Below, piece by piece: positions 48,815 through 59,150 of a DNA stretch of 64,000 bases. The translations under genes and the position numbers were made by a program. The first letter of the stretch is position 1. Each line of letters begins with the position of its first letter. The notes below the pieces were generated by a model. That model did not search any database. It was not told where the DNA came from and saw only the letters and a program-made list of their open reading frames with translations. This DNA is from Botryotinia globosa (Eukaryota; Ascomycota; Leotiomycetes; Helotiales; Sclerotiniaceae), in the NCBI GenBank assembly GCA_014898425.1, contig RCSZ01000012.1, positions 868,001-932,000 on the forward strand, given 5' to 3'.

Positions 48815-48843
48815 TTATTCTATTCTATTCTATTCTATTCTAT
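48815..48843. repeat. (TATTC)n pentanucleotide tract
   Basis: Five to six copies of a pentamer, about 430 bases beyond the stop codon of the orphan gene. Confidence 0.88.
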
Positions 48844-49275
48844 CCTGATGATTCCTGTTTCTATACGGATCTGATCTGATCTTTTTCTATTCTGTTTCAT
48901 TCCTATTCTTATCATACTGTCTATTCCGTTATAATACTGTTCGTATCCTACTGTAGACGCACAAAAACACCAAAAACGCCAAAACACCAAAACGCCCAAT
49001 TTCTGAACGCCAGAAAGACAACAGAAAAGCACAAAAGCAAAACAAAGTACAAAATACCAGATAATCAAATAACAGACCAACCCAGAAAACAGAAAGGTTA
49101 AAAAAACAAACCGAAGTGAACAAAACAATTCATGTTCCTTAATAAAAAGAGCTCCTATGTCTCCTTTGTCTTTTCCTCCTTTCTTTTATTGTTCTTTCCT
49201 TCTTTGCTTTCCTCTCATTCCTTCGCCAGTAGTGATGGTGCACGTGGTAGTGGACGTCACCACGCGTACCGGCGT

Positions 49276-51249
49276 CTAGGCTAAAAAAGGCACCTCCATC
49301 TTCTCATTTTCCTTAGTGCATTCAGCCGAGGGGCTAGAAGAGCTTACAGCTTTGCTCTCCCACCCCTTCTCAGTACTGGCCCAACGAACACGGCGGTGTT
49401 CCTTGTTCTTCTTGCTTCTTTTGCTCTTGTCAAGCGTTCCGGTGCGTGGGTTGTAGCCCGTAACACCAAGATAATCGTCGGTACGATCGCTGGCCGGACC
49501 AACATAGTCTTCAGAAGAGTGTTTTTGAAGTTCAGAATGCTCTTGTATGGGTAAAGCTTTTTCCTCCATCTTTTCCTCAACAGCTCTCTCAGCTCTCTTC
49601 TTACTCTTGCTGCGCTTGTGGCTGCGTGATTTAGAGCGTGAATAACCAAGATAATCGTCAGTGAGGTCACTGATCAGATCGATATACTCCTCAGCAGAAA
49701 ATCTTTGAGGTTCAGATTTCTCTTGAATGGGTAGAGCCTGTTCTTCCATTCTGATCTTTTCTTCCATGATGGCTTTTTCTTCCATCCTGATCTTTTCTTC
49801 CATCCTGATCTTTTCTTCCATCCTATCCTGCTCTTCCATCCTAACCTCTTCTTCCTTGCTGGCATGCTCTTCCATGCTGGCCTGCTCTTTCATGCTGGCC
49901 TGCTCTTCCATTCTAGCTTGTTCTTCCATTCTAGCCTTTTCAGCCCTATCTTCCTCTATGCCTCTTGTAACACTGGCACGCCAAGCTGGCAGCAACCAGT
50001 CTTCCACTCTTTCGCTTTGACGATGGGCAGCGCTAGGATGATAATCGCAGAAACACCAAGCAAAATGAGAAGAACAGGTGCCATGACGAGGACAGTAGAA
50101 GGTTGGAGCTTCACCCTCCTCAGTGGACTCAAATGGGACCGATTCGAAGAACATTGGAGCGTTCTGCAAAGCTTCAAGGGCATCTTTGGCTTGTTGTTTG
50201 GTGTGGCCCCTTTCAGCCCGATTGTTAGGGTGCAAGGCCTTCAAAGGTGCCAGGAGTTCCTGAGTAGAGGAAAGGCATCGGCGAATCTTGGCTCGGTATC
50301 TTTGACGGTGGGAGACTTTAGTAGTCTCCAATGGGGTATGAATAACAGACTCTGATGTTGAGCCTGAATTTGAGGAGGGAGTATCACTGCTAAGCTCGGA
50401 GACGTTGGTTGTCTCGAATGCAGTGTAAATTACAGACTCTGATTCAGAGACTGACTTTAAGGTGGGCTCGCTGCTAAGCTGCGAGATCTTTGAGCGAAGC
50501 CTCTTGCTTTCCAGCTCTTTATTGAATAATTTGGCCTTTAAGTCGTTGATCTCCTTCTCCTTTGGAGATACGACGATGGTATCGATACCATCTTGTGAGT
50601 AGATAGATAGAGAATAATCTGAAACAGACCATTGCTTCTTTTGGTAAATATCACCTGGAGCTCCTGAATTATCCGTAACAGTGATAGCGTCTGTACTGAC
50701 AATGTTGTCCAAATGAACATCATTGTTCATATCATCATGATTATCTGAATCAATGTGATCATTTTCGTTGATGTGACTGTCTGAAACAATCTCATCTCCT
50801 ACTTCAACGCATTCATCCGAAGAAATGTTATAGCTGGAGAATTTTGCTTTCAATGTCTTTGAAGACATACATTTTCGAAGCTTAGCCTTGCACCTCTGGC
50901 GGCGCGAGATTTTGACCGTCTCATCATGAATGATCGTGTCTGTGGATCCTTTAGAATCGTTGGAGAAAATGTATTGGTCAAGCTCGCTTTGCTTGTCCTC
51001 CGACGAGTAATGAATGACAGTCTCTGTGGTGTCTTCAGAGGTGAATGACTTTGAGTATTCTTCCTCTGATGAAGTGGGGTTATTATATTCAGGCTCTTCT
51101 GTTGAGGCTGATTTAGATCCTTTGGATCTTCTGAAGAGCTTCGAGCGACGAAGTCTGCGAGGTATGATGTCTTTAGCACCGTCCATTGCAGTGCTATAGA
51201 CGTCCTCGGCGACAAAGTAGCCGTAGTAATAGATGATGTTGATTCCCAT
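49276..51249 (-). CDS. Orphan low-complexity protein with internal duplications and hexapeptide repeats
   Basis: A single open frame of 657 residues that I cannot place in any family. Four features are visible. First, two related basic motifs: RRQRCKAKLRKCMSS (about residue 115) and HRQRYRAKIRRCLSS (about 314), each preceded by a similar VIH...ET segment. Second, a likely coiled coil, EINDLKAKLFNKELESKRLR, at about 229-248. Third, a Cys/His cluster, TFYCPRHGTCSSHFAWCFCD, at about 381-410. Fourth, eleven hexapeptide units of the type xxMEEQ/K (about 437-506), then two copies of a TDDYLG motif in longer repeats (SAEEYIDLISDLTDDYLG and SSEDYVGPASDRTDDYLG). It is highly acidic and Ser-rich. No signal peptide or clear membrane segment. 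Its neighbourhood (AT-rich block, no conserved neighbour) is typical of a lineage-specific gene. An uninterrupted frame this long is unlikely by chance. Confidence 0.65.
   Translation of the reverse strand: MGINIIYYYGYFVAEDVYSTAMDGAKDIIPRRLRRSKLFRRSKGSKSASTEEPEYNNPTSSEEEYSKSFTSEDTTETVIHYSSEDKQSELDQYIFSNDSKGSTDTIIHDETVKISRRQRCKAKLRKCMSSKTLKAKFSSYNISSDECVEVGDEIVSDSHINENDHIDSDNHDDMNNDVHLDNIVSTDAITVTDNSGAPGDIYQKKQWSVSDYSLSIYSQDGIDTIVVSPKEKEINDLKAKLFNKELESKRLRSKISQLSSEPTLKSVSESESVIYTAFETTNVSELSSDTPSSNSGSTSESVIHTPLETTKVSHRQRYRAKIRRCLSSTQELLAPLKALHPNNRAERGHTKQQAKDALEALQNAPMFFESVPFESTEEGEAPTFYCPRHGTCSSHFAWCFCDYHPSAAHRQSERVEDWLLPAWRASVTRGIEEDRAEKARMEEQARMEEQASMKEQASMEEHASKEEEVRMEEQDRMEEKIRMEEKIRMEEKAIMEEKIRMEEQALPIQEKSEPQRFSAEEYIDLISDLTDDYLGYSRSKSRSHKRSKSKKRAERAVEEKMEEKALPIQEHSELQKHSSEDYVGPASDRTDDYLGVTGYNPRTGTLDKSKRSKKNKEHRRVRWASTEKGWESKAVSSSSPSAECTKENEKMEVPFLA
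49730..49940. repeat. 18-base coding minisatellite within the orphan gene
   Basis: About eleven diverged 18-base units of the type TTCTTCCATCCTGATCTT (plus strand), each giving one hexapeptide. Variation is mostly at the first two codons, so the MEEQ/K core stays. The unit length is a multiple of three, so copy number can change without breaking the frame. Confidence 0.88.
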
Positions 51250-53308
51250 GATGAAGGTATCGAGGTGGTATAATGGTTATGTTGTTGTATGGCGTTTGAA
51301 TAAAGAACTTGAATGTTCAAAATATAGTTAAGTAATCGAGTAGAATACTGATTGTAAAGAGATAAAGTTGTGATACTGATTTCAAAGTGTTAAAGTACGA
51401 ATTTTGAGAGTCAAAAATGTGTATAACGAGAATTGTGCAGTATCGACTTTGTCTGAAGAACGAAGAGAGAAAAGAGAAAGAAAGCAAGAGAGAGAGAGAG
51501 AGAGAGTAAATGTGGGAGTATATGTGAGATGAAGCCAACGATAGCTTCTACTAGCAATCTTCTGTTCTTCAATGAAGTCATGAATAACACTTCTCCGCTA
51601 GTGGTCAGTTGTATGGGGATGGAGGCAGATCCCCAGACCACTAACGGAGAAATCTGTAGTTCAGTAATTCTAGCCGTCTCTCTCAAAGCCTTAATTGTTT
51701 TTAGTGAGTTTCTAAGCATGGTCTAGCAGTGGTAGAATAGCACTGCTATGGACACAAAGAGGCTTGTATATGTGTCATTTGGTGCTATTTGATGGAGTAT
51801 TCGGATCACTCCTGCTTAGTTCGGCAAATGAGGTTGGCTCCCCAATAAATCAATCGTAAATTTGTCCATGTACTAATAAAAATCGCCTTACCTTAGTAGT
51901 TGCATTAGGATGTACTATAAATCTTACAAATAGCTAGTATTATCTGGAGTATGGTATTATGTTTACTTACGACATAGGACTATACCAAAAGAATGTGGGC
52001 GATCACAGGTTGATCATTTTCTTGATACAACACACATTCAATGTATAGTCACAGTAAACAGCTCGTGTTGAATGTAAACTGCAGCATGTCACTTTAATCT
52101 GACGCCCATTAACATTATCATATAGCCGCCTGAAGCATCAACATACCATGTCTGAAGTTTTGAAATGCTTTGCTTTGGCGATACTTGTAAGCTCACAACA
52201 TTTAACATGCTGGTATAGCTGGGGAGCTACAGATCAAAACTCAATATGCAGAGTATCGTTTTCCGGAAATAGCTAATATCGAACTACGACAGTGAAAAAT
52301 ACGAAACCGACAACGAAAAGCATCAAAATGACAGCGCTAGGCTAAGCCCTATACCAAGAACGAGCCCGTCTTTCTATCTAATGGCCAATACTAGCAATCT
52401 ACGGTGCAGCCTTACTAAGTGCGTTCTTTGGCGCTAAATAAACTAACTTTCATTGAGAAAGAACTAGCACACGTCAACACCAAACCTTGTATTTTATGCT
52501 ATAGATCTTGACAGTCCGTTCGATATGAACATCACTAGGCTACGGAAAAGAGCCACTATATATGAATCGGGGACTTTATCTATGACTGTATATATTCATT
52601 GCATTAAGGCTGCATTTATCTCATTGCAAGATCACGTTCTTCAAGCAGAATCTTTTATAGCGCCGAGCTTCGACATCGGTGTAGCTAGCTTGGTTAAGCA
52701 GAATTGTAATTTCACCTATCGATCAACTAAATTTCTTGAATGCCATGTACTAATGGAACGAATATCATTTAGGCACCGCAAGCTAAGGGGATCTACTTCA
52801 GTCTTTCAATACCCTCATGAAAAACTATTATTTCTAAACGCAAAACCTTAGTTTTAATGCGACGGAATGTTTGATTGAGTCAATGTAAAAGCATTCAGCC
52901 CCAAATTATATTCGACATTTACTTCAGAATGAGAAAAACACCGTGTAGACGTAAGAAAAAGCATTCAAAAACAACGGGAGAGTACATATAGAGTTTTATA
53001 AAAGCAGACCAGATCAAGCACTAGCATGAAACGAAAAAATCTCAACTTAGGTCGAGATACAAGTGATCTCATATAGCACTCTCCTTAAGGACACGAAAAA
53101 TAAGCGAGACGGTGAAAGTAATCGACATACGAGCGTCACATCAATTCCAGTATTTGTTAAAATTATACACACGTACAAAGGAATGATATTTGGTAATGGT
53201 ATTTTTCATTACTATAGATCGTGTCACCATGTTACCGAACCTGTTAGACTCCTAAAAATGCATTGTACAGTTGACTTAAAAAGAATAGAAAATCCGCTGT
53301 GAAAAAAA
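51250..53308. other. Gene-poor region between the orphan gene and NUR1
   Basis: About 2 kb without a supported gene. It begins with the orphan gene's presumed promoter, which contains a GA tract (51487-51507). A plus frame at 52525-52851 (108 residues) is without recognised feature. A tRNA-like A-box stretch at about 51721-51745 has no B box. Composition is ordinary. Confidence 0.5.
51487..51507. repeat. (GA)n dinucleotide tract
   Basis: About ten copies, roughly 240 bases upstream of the orphan gene's start. Confidence 0.85.
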
Positions 53309-54803
53309 TTACCACCTGGAAGGGCCCCTTTTATATGGACTATGCTCAACGTTCCCAGATCTTACTCTTGGATCGAACGCACTTGAACCACTAACCCTTC
53401 TATCATTCTCAGTGCTTGAAAATGGCAATCTGCCGAATGGTCGAACGTCGCTGCCTCCCTGCACTCTCTTCATCGGGCTTGCTTCGTTCTCTCTTTGATC
53501 TCTTCTTTCCCTACCTGCCATATCTAAAGAGCTTTTGGGTGTATCTCTACGATCTCGTCCCTGCATGTCGAACATGCTGCTAGTCTTCTTCAAAGGCGAG
53601 TTGGCATGATTATAGATACCCAAGCTACCACCATCCCCCGACCCAGTCGATGTGGCAGTAGTAGGAGTTGTTTGACGGAACTGAGGTTGTCTCATGGTTG
53701 TGTTTGGCATCTTTCTGTTGTAGGGCGAATCTCGTGGTTGCTGAAAGGAAGCTGAAATGAAGGATGGAGCAGGAGAGAAAATTTGACGGGACACTGGCTT
53801 GCTAGGACTAACACTGTCCGGGTCAACATACTTAGCGTAATTAGGATTTGGATTGGTACGGAAGCCTTTTTTTAGAACCACACTCGGCGTGTAGATTTCA
53901 ATTTCTTCCTCTCGTCCGGCTTCAGCACCCGGCCCAGAAAACTGTGTGCCAACATCTCGCATGACCGGATTCAAACGGGGATGTACAAATTTGGCATCAT
54001 ATTCGCTCATGACTTCTTTCTGTATAATGCTGTTGTCTTTTTCTTGCTGCGAGAAATTTGTTTCTAAAAGAAGTAATTGCCCAGTCATCAACGCTTCCAA
54101 AACCAGAGTAGTAAAAATCGTAACACTTGGTCGAGAATCTGAAGATAATGTTGGAAGGAATAGCCAATAAACCAGTACATGTCCAGGACTAAATAGGCAG
54201 AATAATCGTAGGCAAACCGGTATAGGGTCCCAAACAGCGATCTCCCAAACGTCCCGAGTCGGGTCTGGATGCGCTCTTGACTGCGCACTCGTGTCCCCTA
54301 GCATATTCGAGAAGAACCGAAGAGGAGAAGAAGATACTGGCGAAGAGTCTACGCGTACTCTGTGAGCAGAAGGGGTAGTGGGTGCGGTTTCGATAGAGCT
54401 CTCAAAGAGGCGGTAATTGCGCTTTCGTGAGAAGGTTGAGAATGCATTTAAGATCGACAATGCTGTCAGTAAATAGACAACTAGAGTAGACTACTCAATC
54501 GGTTAGTATCAAGCTACAAAAGTCACTATTCGCAGTGGTAACTCTTACCACATAGCTCAACCATCCCGATCCTGAAGGCACATCCCCAAATACATCATCT
54601 CCATTTCCACGACCTTCGTCTCCACTATTCGCCCTCGCAATCAACAGTATAAAATGTAATCCAAAACCCAACGGATTGGCATATGCTTTCGAATCCCAAT
54701 CTCTTGTTTCGATTTCCTCCGAAATCCATAATAACCAATCCTGAATATTAAACCAATCCGTAATGCGTTCACGAAGCGGTCTTCGGCGCACAAGTCGCGG
54801 CAT
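53309..54803 (-). CDS. NUR1: Nuclear rim protein 1 (Nur1 family)
   Basis: Inner nuclear membrane protein that in yeast tethers rDNA and silent chromatin to the nuclear envelope with Heh1/Src1. Two exons: 54803 to about 54551 (start MPRLVRRRPLRERI), and about 54490 to 53309. Family hallmarks are the N-terminal ERITDWFNIQDWLLWISEEIE, a first membrane segment (LGFGLHFILLIA), STLVVYLLTALSILNAFST, the DPTRDVWEIAVWDPIPVCLR block, and two further helices (FSPGHVLVYWLFLP and FTTLVLEALMTGQLLLLE). The conserved cytosolic motif EYDAKFVHPRLNPVMRDVGT follows. A long Ser/Pro/Arg-rich tail ends at 53309. About 460 residues. Start fits the family's Arg-rich beginning. Secure at family level. Confidence 0.9.
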
Positions 54804-55102
54804 GATGAAAAAGATGTCGATAATATCTTCACATCATTGAGCGTCAGTACAAGAAGCGAAAATCGTAAATCCGATGAGTTATTTATTGCAATCGAATTTG
54901 CTTCCTTGCGATTTCCGTTCCCGTTGTTTACAACAGAGGCGTTCTGGGGGCATGATTTATATTTTGGACGTGGGCCATAGTAGCTGCAGCCAGGGGTGCC
55001 GTACGCTAGCGCATAACTTTAGTGGGGCCTGAGAGCTCACCTTGCTTAACGCTGCCACTGGATTGATTGTTTGGAGAAGTATATCAAACAAACATAGACA
55101 AG

Positions 55103-55654
55103 ATGGCAGCTCCAGCATCTGCCTATAAAGATAGGCAATTTCTTGCCGTCATTGGTGATGAGGTGAGCTTCAAATCGATCCAAGCTGTTGTGAATGTTGC
55201 TAACCGGCCTCGTAGGATTCTGTAACTGGACTGTTGTTGGCAGGCATTGGTGTATGAGACATCTTATTCTACTCTACGGAGTTATCGCCCGAGAAAGAGA
55301 TTACTGATGAAGGCATAGCATGTCACTTCACCGCCAGACTCGCAGAAGAACTTCCTCGTTGTCGATAACAAGACAGATAATGCAGCAATTGAGGAAGCCT
55401 TTGAGAGGTTCACAACTGAGAGGAAGGATATTGGTATTTTGTTGATCAACCAACATGTAAGATAGTTGTTATAATTAGCTTTGGAGTGTGCAAGACTAAC
55501 AAAGGTTTTACAGATTGCGGAACGTATACGCCATCGAGTAGATACGTACACAGCCGCATTCCCTGCATTGTTGGAGATACCTAGTAAAGATCACCCATAC
55601 GATCCGGAAAAGGATAGTGTTTTAAGAAGAGTTCGAAGACTCTTTGGAGAGTAA
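55103..55654 (+). CDS. VMA7: V-type proton ATPase subunit F
   Basis: Part of the central stalk of the V1 sector that couples ATP hydrolysis to proton pumping into vacuoles. Four short exons joined by canonical introns: [52 protein letters not shown]... and [20 protein letters not shown] to LFGE with TAA at 55652-55654. About 124 residues, the normal size. All family landmarks ([44 protein letters not shown]) are present. Three introns in a 552-base gene is dense but usual for this gene in filamentous fungi. Divergent from NUR1, with 299 bases between start codons. Confidence 0.96.
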
Positions 55655-56222
55655 AGGGTTAGTCGTTATGGTTTCAGGGGGAGACTGTGTGCTATGGGTA
55701 TGGTTGTGTCTTTAAATGGCTAGAGAGTTGGGCGTTTCGAGATTAACACCTTCATGGGGTTATTGATATCAAACAAATGAATACAAGAGTATGCCAGTCT
55801 ATGAAGTTTTGCACATACATTTCCTCGTACTTTTTGAAAGTTTATACAACTTATGCTCATAATCAACCAACCGTAGCATCGAAGGTTCAACAAGCCATCA
55901 AAATTTAAGCATTTGCCATGTCATATGACTGGCATGTAATAAATCGGTGGAGCGAATATCAGAATAGAGGCTTCCGTTTAATCCAATTCATTAATTCTCG
56001 TATATTCAGTTCTCATGAGAACAGCGCGCCCAGAAGCAAAAGAAAGACCTTGTGATCAGAAGTATCTGCCAAGGCACAGGGCGAGGGATTCCCAGAAAAT
56101 AAACTCCTTCATCCACCATTATTCATCGACCTAATACAGTCCACATGCAGATCTCTGTTCTTCACGAAATCCCAAGTACAATTTGAGGGTATTATGCAGC
56201 GATTATCTAGTATCGGGGTAGT
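55655..56222. other. Convergent intergenic region between VMA7 and the NPC2-like gene
   Basis: Holds the two 3' untranslated regions. I see no open frame of interest and no repeat. Confidence 0.6.
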
Positions 56223-56835
56223 CTAACGTGAAAACGTAACTATTGCTTGTAAACAAATAATGGGTTCATCATCCGCAGTAAATGCATTGGCGAAGACGGT
56301 GTAAGTTCCCTGATGTGATGAGTTAGAAGGATGAAATAGAGTGCAACTTGAAGACTTACGGGAGGGATCTGGTTTGGCAAATCAACATCCTTTGTGATTG
56401 TAATCTTTCCAGCATCAATCGGGCAACTCAAATCGACGTTAGACACTTGCTCGCACAGATCCTGTGTCGTACTAATAAGTCGAATCAAGCCATATCTGAC
56501 CTGCAAGTTAACGTAGGCACCCTTCTCCAACGTCTGCGACAAGGTGCCGACTGCTTCGATAGTAAGTTTATTCCCACTGTTGTCTAATTAGCTCCTGTTA
56601 TCACGTCTCGAGATTTTACAGCTTTTGCATACGCAGTTGGAGGATTGGGATTCAAATTGACATGGTCGAGCGATAGGATATCAGACGAATGATCGGGATT
56701 GCAGTAGGTGAGAGGGTTGTTTCCAGGAACAGCTGCCTTATCGTCAAGGACGGTTTGACCGTTACTGAAAAAAGGGCTTGCAGCGACAAAAGTGCTGCTG
56801 AAGAGCAGAGTAACAAGACTGACGGAAAACTTCAT
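56223..56835 (-). CDS. NPC2: ML-domain phosphatidylglycerol/phosphatidylinositol transfer protein (NPC2-like)
   Basis: Small secreted or vacuolar lipid-binding protein of the ML/Niemann-Pick C2 family. Three exons: 56835-56633, 56576 to about 56361, and about 56309-56223. The two introns restore NPNPPTA/GNKLTIEAVG (donor GTATGC, 56-base intron, acceptor AACAG) and NQIPP/GTYTVFANAF (donor GTAAGT). The N-terminus (MKFSVSLVTLLFSSTFVAAS) is a clean signal peptide. The ML domain shows the conserved Cys pairs (LTYCNP, TQDLCEQV, DLSCPI and PIICLQAIVTFSR). About 170 residues, matching fungal members. An uninterrupted reading would stop after ITGAN, so the first intron matters. Confidence 0.92.
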
Positions 56836-57526
56836 GATTGATTTTGTTCTATAATATTTGGTGTTGTTGTGGTGAAGCTGAGTACAAGGTTGGCGGTGAT
56901 TAAGTATTGGGAGTGGCGGGTACGACTACTCCCAGGCTGGAGATGGTACCTCGCTTGGGGATGACGTCTGGGATTGGGTCAGAAGACAGCAGGAGCGGAC
57001 CTCGTACCAAGATAACAAGTGTGGCTGCGCTGCGAAGTCAATGCAGGTGGTATTTTATTTTATTGAATTGGATTATCTTTCTTTCATGTAGATAAAATTG
57101 TTACTATAACTTTTAAAATATAATAATTGTGTCTACTCAACCTCAACACAGGAAAGCTTCTTGAAGTGCCTACCTAGATATATCAAGTGCTTTACAAATT
57201 TACTACTGGTGTACAACAATTAGCTGAGACTGGAGTTTGTAGCCAAGTTCTCCCCCCGACTTACTATTAGGCAGTCCAGCTCCATAGGACTGTGCATACC
57301 CGCACTAAATAAACCCCTCATCAGCTATCTTGCTGTGGCTGAGCGGGTACCTTGATTTCATCATTGTTTCGCCATTCACTGACCTCCTTTTTATAGAAGA
57401 CAGTCATCTTAGATCTTGACACCTATATTTTATTCAGATACTCTTCATGGAATCGACTCATCTTGTTTTTCCAAAACACCTGTAGATCTAACAACAACAG
57501 ACTCACAAGAAAGCACCAACTTTAAG
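56836..57526. other. Divergent intergenic region between the NPC2-like and WW-protein genes
   Basis: Promoter region for both neighbours, 691 bases. No feature beyond short AT-rich patches. Frame 56907-57095 is judged chance. Confidence 0.6.
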
Positions 57527-58490
57527 ATGAATGATTTTGCTCCTCCCACCGGCCCTCCACCTCCGAAAGTTCCCGAAGGATACAAAGCAGTATGGAACGC
57601 CGAATATAAAGAATGGTGTGTATTAATCTCATTCTTTTCAACTACACTATGAAAGTTAATAAGAAACTAGGTTCTATGTAAACATTTACACCAAGAAGTC
57701 TACCTGGGACAAGCCCACCGAACCTGTATATCCTTCCGGCGATGGCGCTCCTCCCGGTCCACCCCCAGGATACTCCGGTGGCTCTTCTACCTACCCTTCC
57801 GATAACAAAAGCAATCCATACGACCCCTCTCCCAACACCGAAAGCGACGCCGAACTTGCCCGTCGTTTGCAAACCGAAGAAGACGCTCGTCGTGGAGGTT
57901 CAAGCAGTGGTATGCGCGGCAGCGCCCAGCAAGACTATCAAAACACTCCTGTGCCTTCCTATTCGCAACAAGAACTACCTGCGCGCGAACAGAAAAAGGG
58001 ATTCTTTGGAAAGCTTTTGGGAAAGACCAGTGGTTCGAGCTCAAGTTCAGGTGCGCCGCAGCAACAGTATCAACAGCAGTATGCGCAACAACCACAGTAT
58101 GGTGGATACCAACAGCAACAATATCCACAGCAAGGCTATCCACAACAAGGCTATCCACCACAAGGTTATCCACCTCAGGGCTACCCCCCACAGCAAGGAT
58201 ATGGAGGTGGTTATGGAGGTGGCTATCAGCAGCAGATGCCACAAAAGAGTGGCGGGGGAATGGGAATGGCCGGAGGTGCGGCATTAGGATTGGGTGGAGG
58301 ATTGATTGGTGGAATGTTGCTCGAGGATGCGTAAGTTTTGATCACATCATTCCCGTTTGCAATGAAATTAACGGAATACTAACCGACTCCATACAGAATT
58401 CAAGACCATGATCAAAACGAATACAATCAAGGATACGAGGATGGTGCAGATAACGGTGGAGGAGATGATTTCGGTGGTGACGATTTTTAG
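57527..58490 (+). CDS. WWM1: WW-domain protein with GYPPQ repeats and a glycine zipper (Wwm1-like)
   Basis: Similar in layout to yeast Wwm1, a WW protein that interacts with the metacaspase; its precise role is open. Three exons: about 57527-57615, about 57671-58331 and about 58397-58490. The WW domain crosses intron 1: VPEGYKAVWNAEYKEW, then FYVNIYTKKSTWDKP. A helical, UIM-like stretch (SDAELARRLQTEEDARRG) follows, then KGFFGKLLGK. A Gln/Tyr/Pro/Gly-rich region has repeated GYPPQ and YPQQ units. Next comes a small-residue segment, GMGMAGGAALGLGGGLIGGM, with GxxxG spacing typical of glycine zippers. The tail is acidic and glycine-rich (YEDGADNGGGDDFGGDDF), with TAG at 58488-58490. About 280 residues. 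Related fungal proteins share the order WW, Gln-rich repeat and glycine zipper. Confidence 0.85.
58070..58240. repeat. Coding repeat tract (CAA/CAG-rich, GYPPQ units)
   Basis: In-frame tandem 12- to 15-base units within the WW-protein gene giving QYPQQ, QGYPQ and QGYPP. Similar tails in other proteins are disordered. The repeat may vary in length between strains. Confidence 0.8.
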
Positions 58491-59150
58491 TCTGGGAGAT
58501 GAGAGACGAGGATGCGACGACTGGCGTGATTTCATGGCTTTAATCATATTAGCACAATGTTTGCAATTTGTTTGAGCGCGTTTGGAAGAACGATTTGATG
58601 ACTCTATATCACATACTGCTACAAAATACTATGATCGTCTACTTAATATGAGAAGTGAATGGGAGATATCGTGAATATGTATGTAGAAAAAGTTTCGATA
58701 CTGTTCGAATTTGATAATCATCTTTTTTTATAGTTTCGATGCCTTGATGTGAAAAAAGAGCGGATACTAGCAGGGGATTTGTTTGTCCTTCACAGTTTTG
58801 CTAGCTTCACCATCCCAACTTTATTTTCATTACTATTTACAGCATGTTCTGCTTATCTTCACTTGTGTACATATATCCATGGATATCCTTAGGGAAATAT
58901 CTACCGAGCTAACTAGCAGTCTACCGTATTAACTCGATAATATAATTCAAGCTCCTAAACGCCTCGGTTCGCCTCGCCTCGCCTCTAGTTTTCGCTAGCA
59001 ATATCTCATTTGATCACCAATTCCGTTTCGTATATGTTCGGCGAATCATTAAGCCGTGAATTTTATCCCAATCACCTGTGCTTTTGCCCTGACGCCAAGT
59101 TTAATTTTCCCCTTTTGCGCGTGCATTAGAACTGTCAGACTAGATGCTGA
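58491..59150. other. Convergent intergenic region between the WW-protein and SSL1 genes
   Basis: Two 3' flanks over 660 bases. No open frame of interest; a small CGCCTCG repeat at about 58965-58985. Nothing else seen. Confidence 0.6.

Larger units (their letters stand above)
46519..49275. other. Gene-poor region with an AT-rich block beside the orphan gene
   Basis: Starts with about 720 bases of ordinary 3' flank. Then comes the AT-rich block (47250-47965) and about 1.1 kb of unique sequence with small plus frames at 47989-48195 and 48492-48704, neither recognisable. The first of these repeats a short motif (LECLIHL, then IECLIHL). After that, a TATTC tract leads to the 3' end of the orphan gene. 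No supported gene. Confidence 0.5.

Noticed and set aside
49864..50355. Plus-strand frames antisense to the orphan gene
   Set aside because: They include the complement of the 18-base repeat (leucine- and phenylalanine-rich) and show no features; the minus-strand frame is longer and better organised.
51717..51800. tRNA-like sequence (TAGCAGTGGTAGAATAG, A-box-like)
   Set aside because: I could not find a matching B box or an acceptor stem at a suitable distance.
46519..53308. Horizontal transfer or defence-type system around the orphan gene
   Set aside because: No integrase, transposase, toxin-antitoxin or nuclease-like gene is visible, so I see only a lineage-specific gene next to AT-rich DNA.
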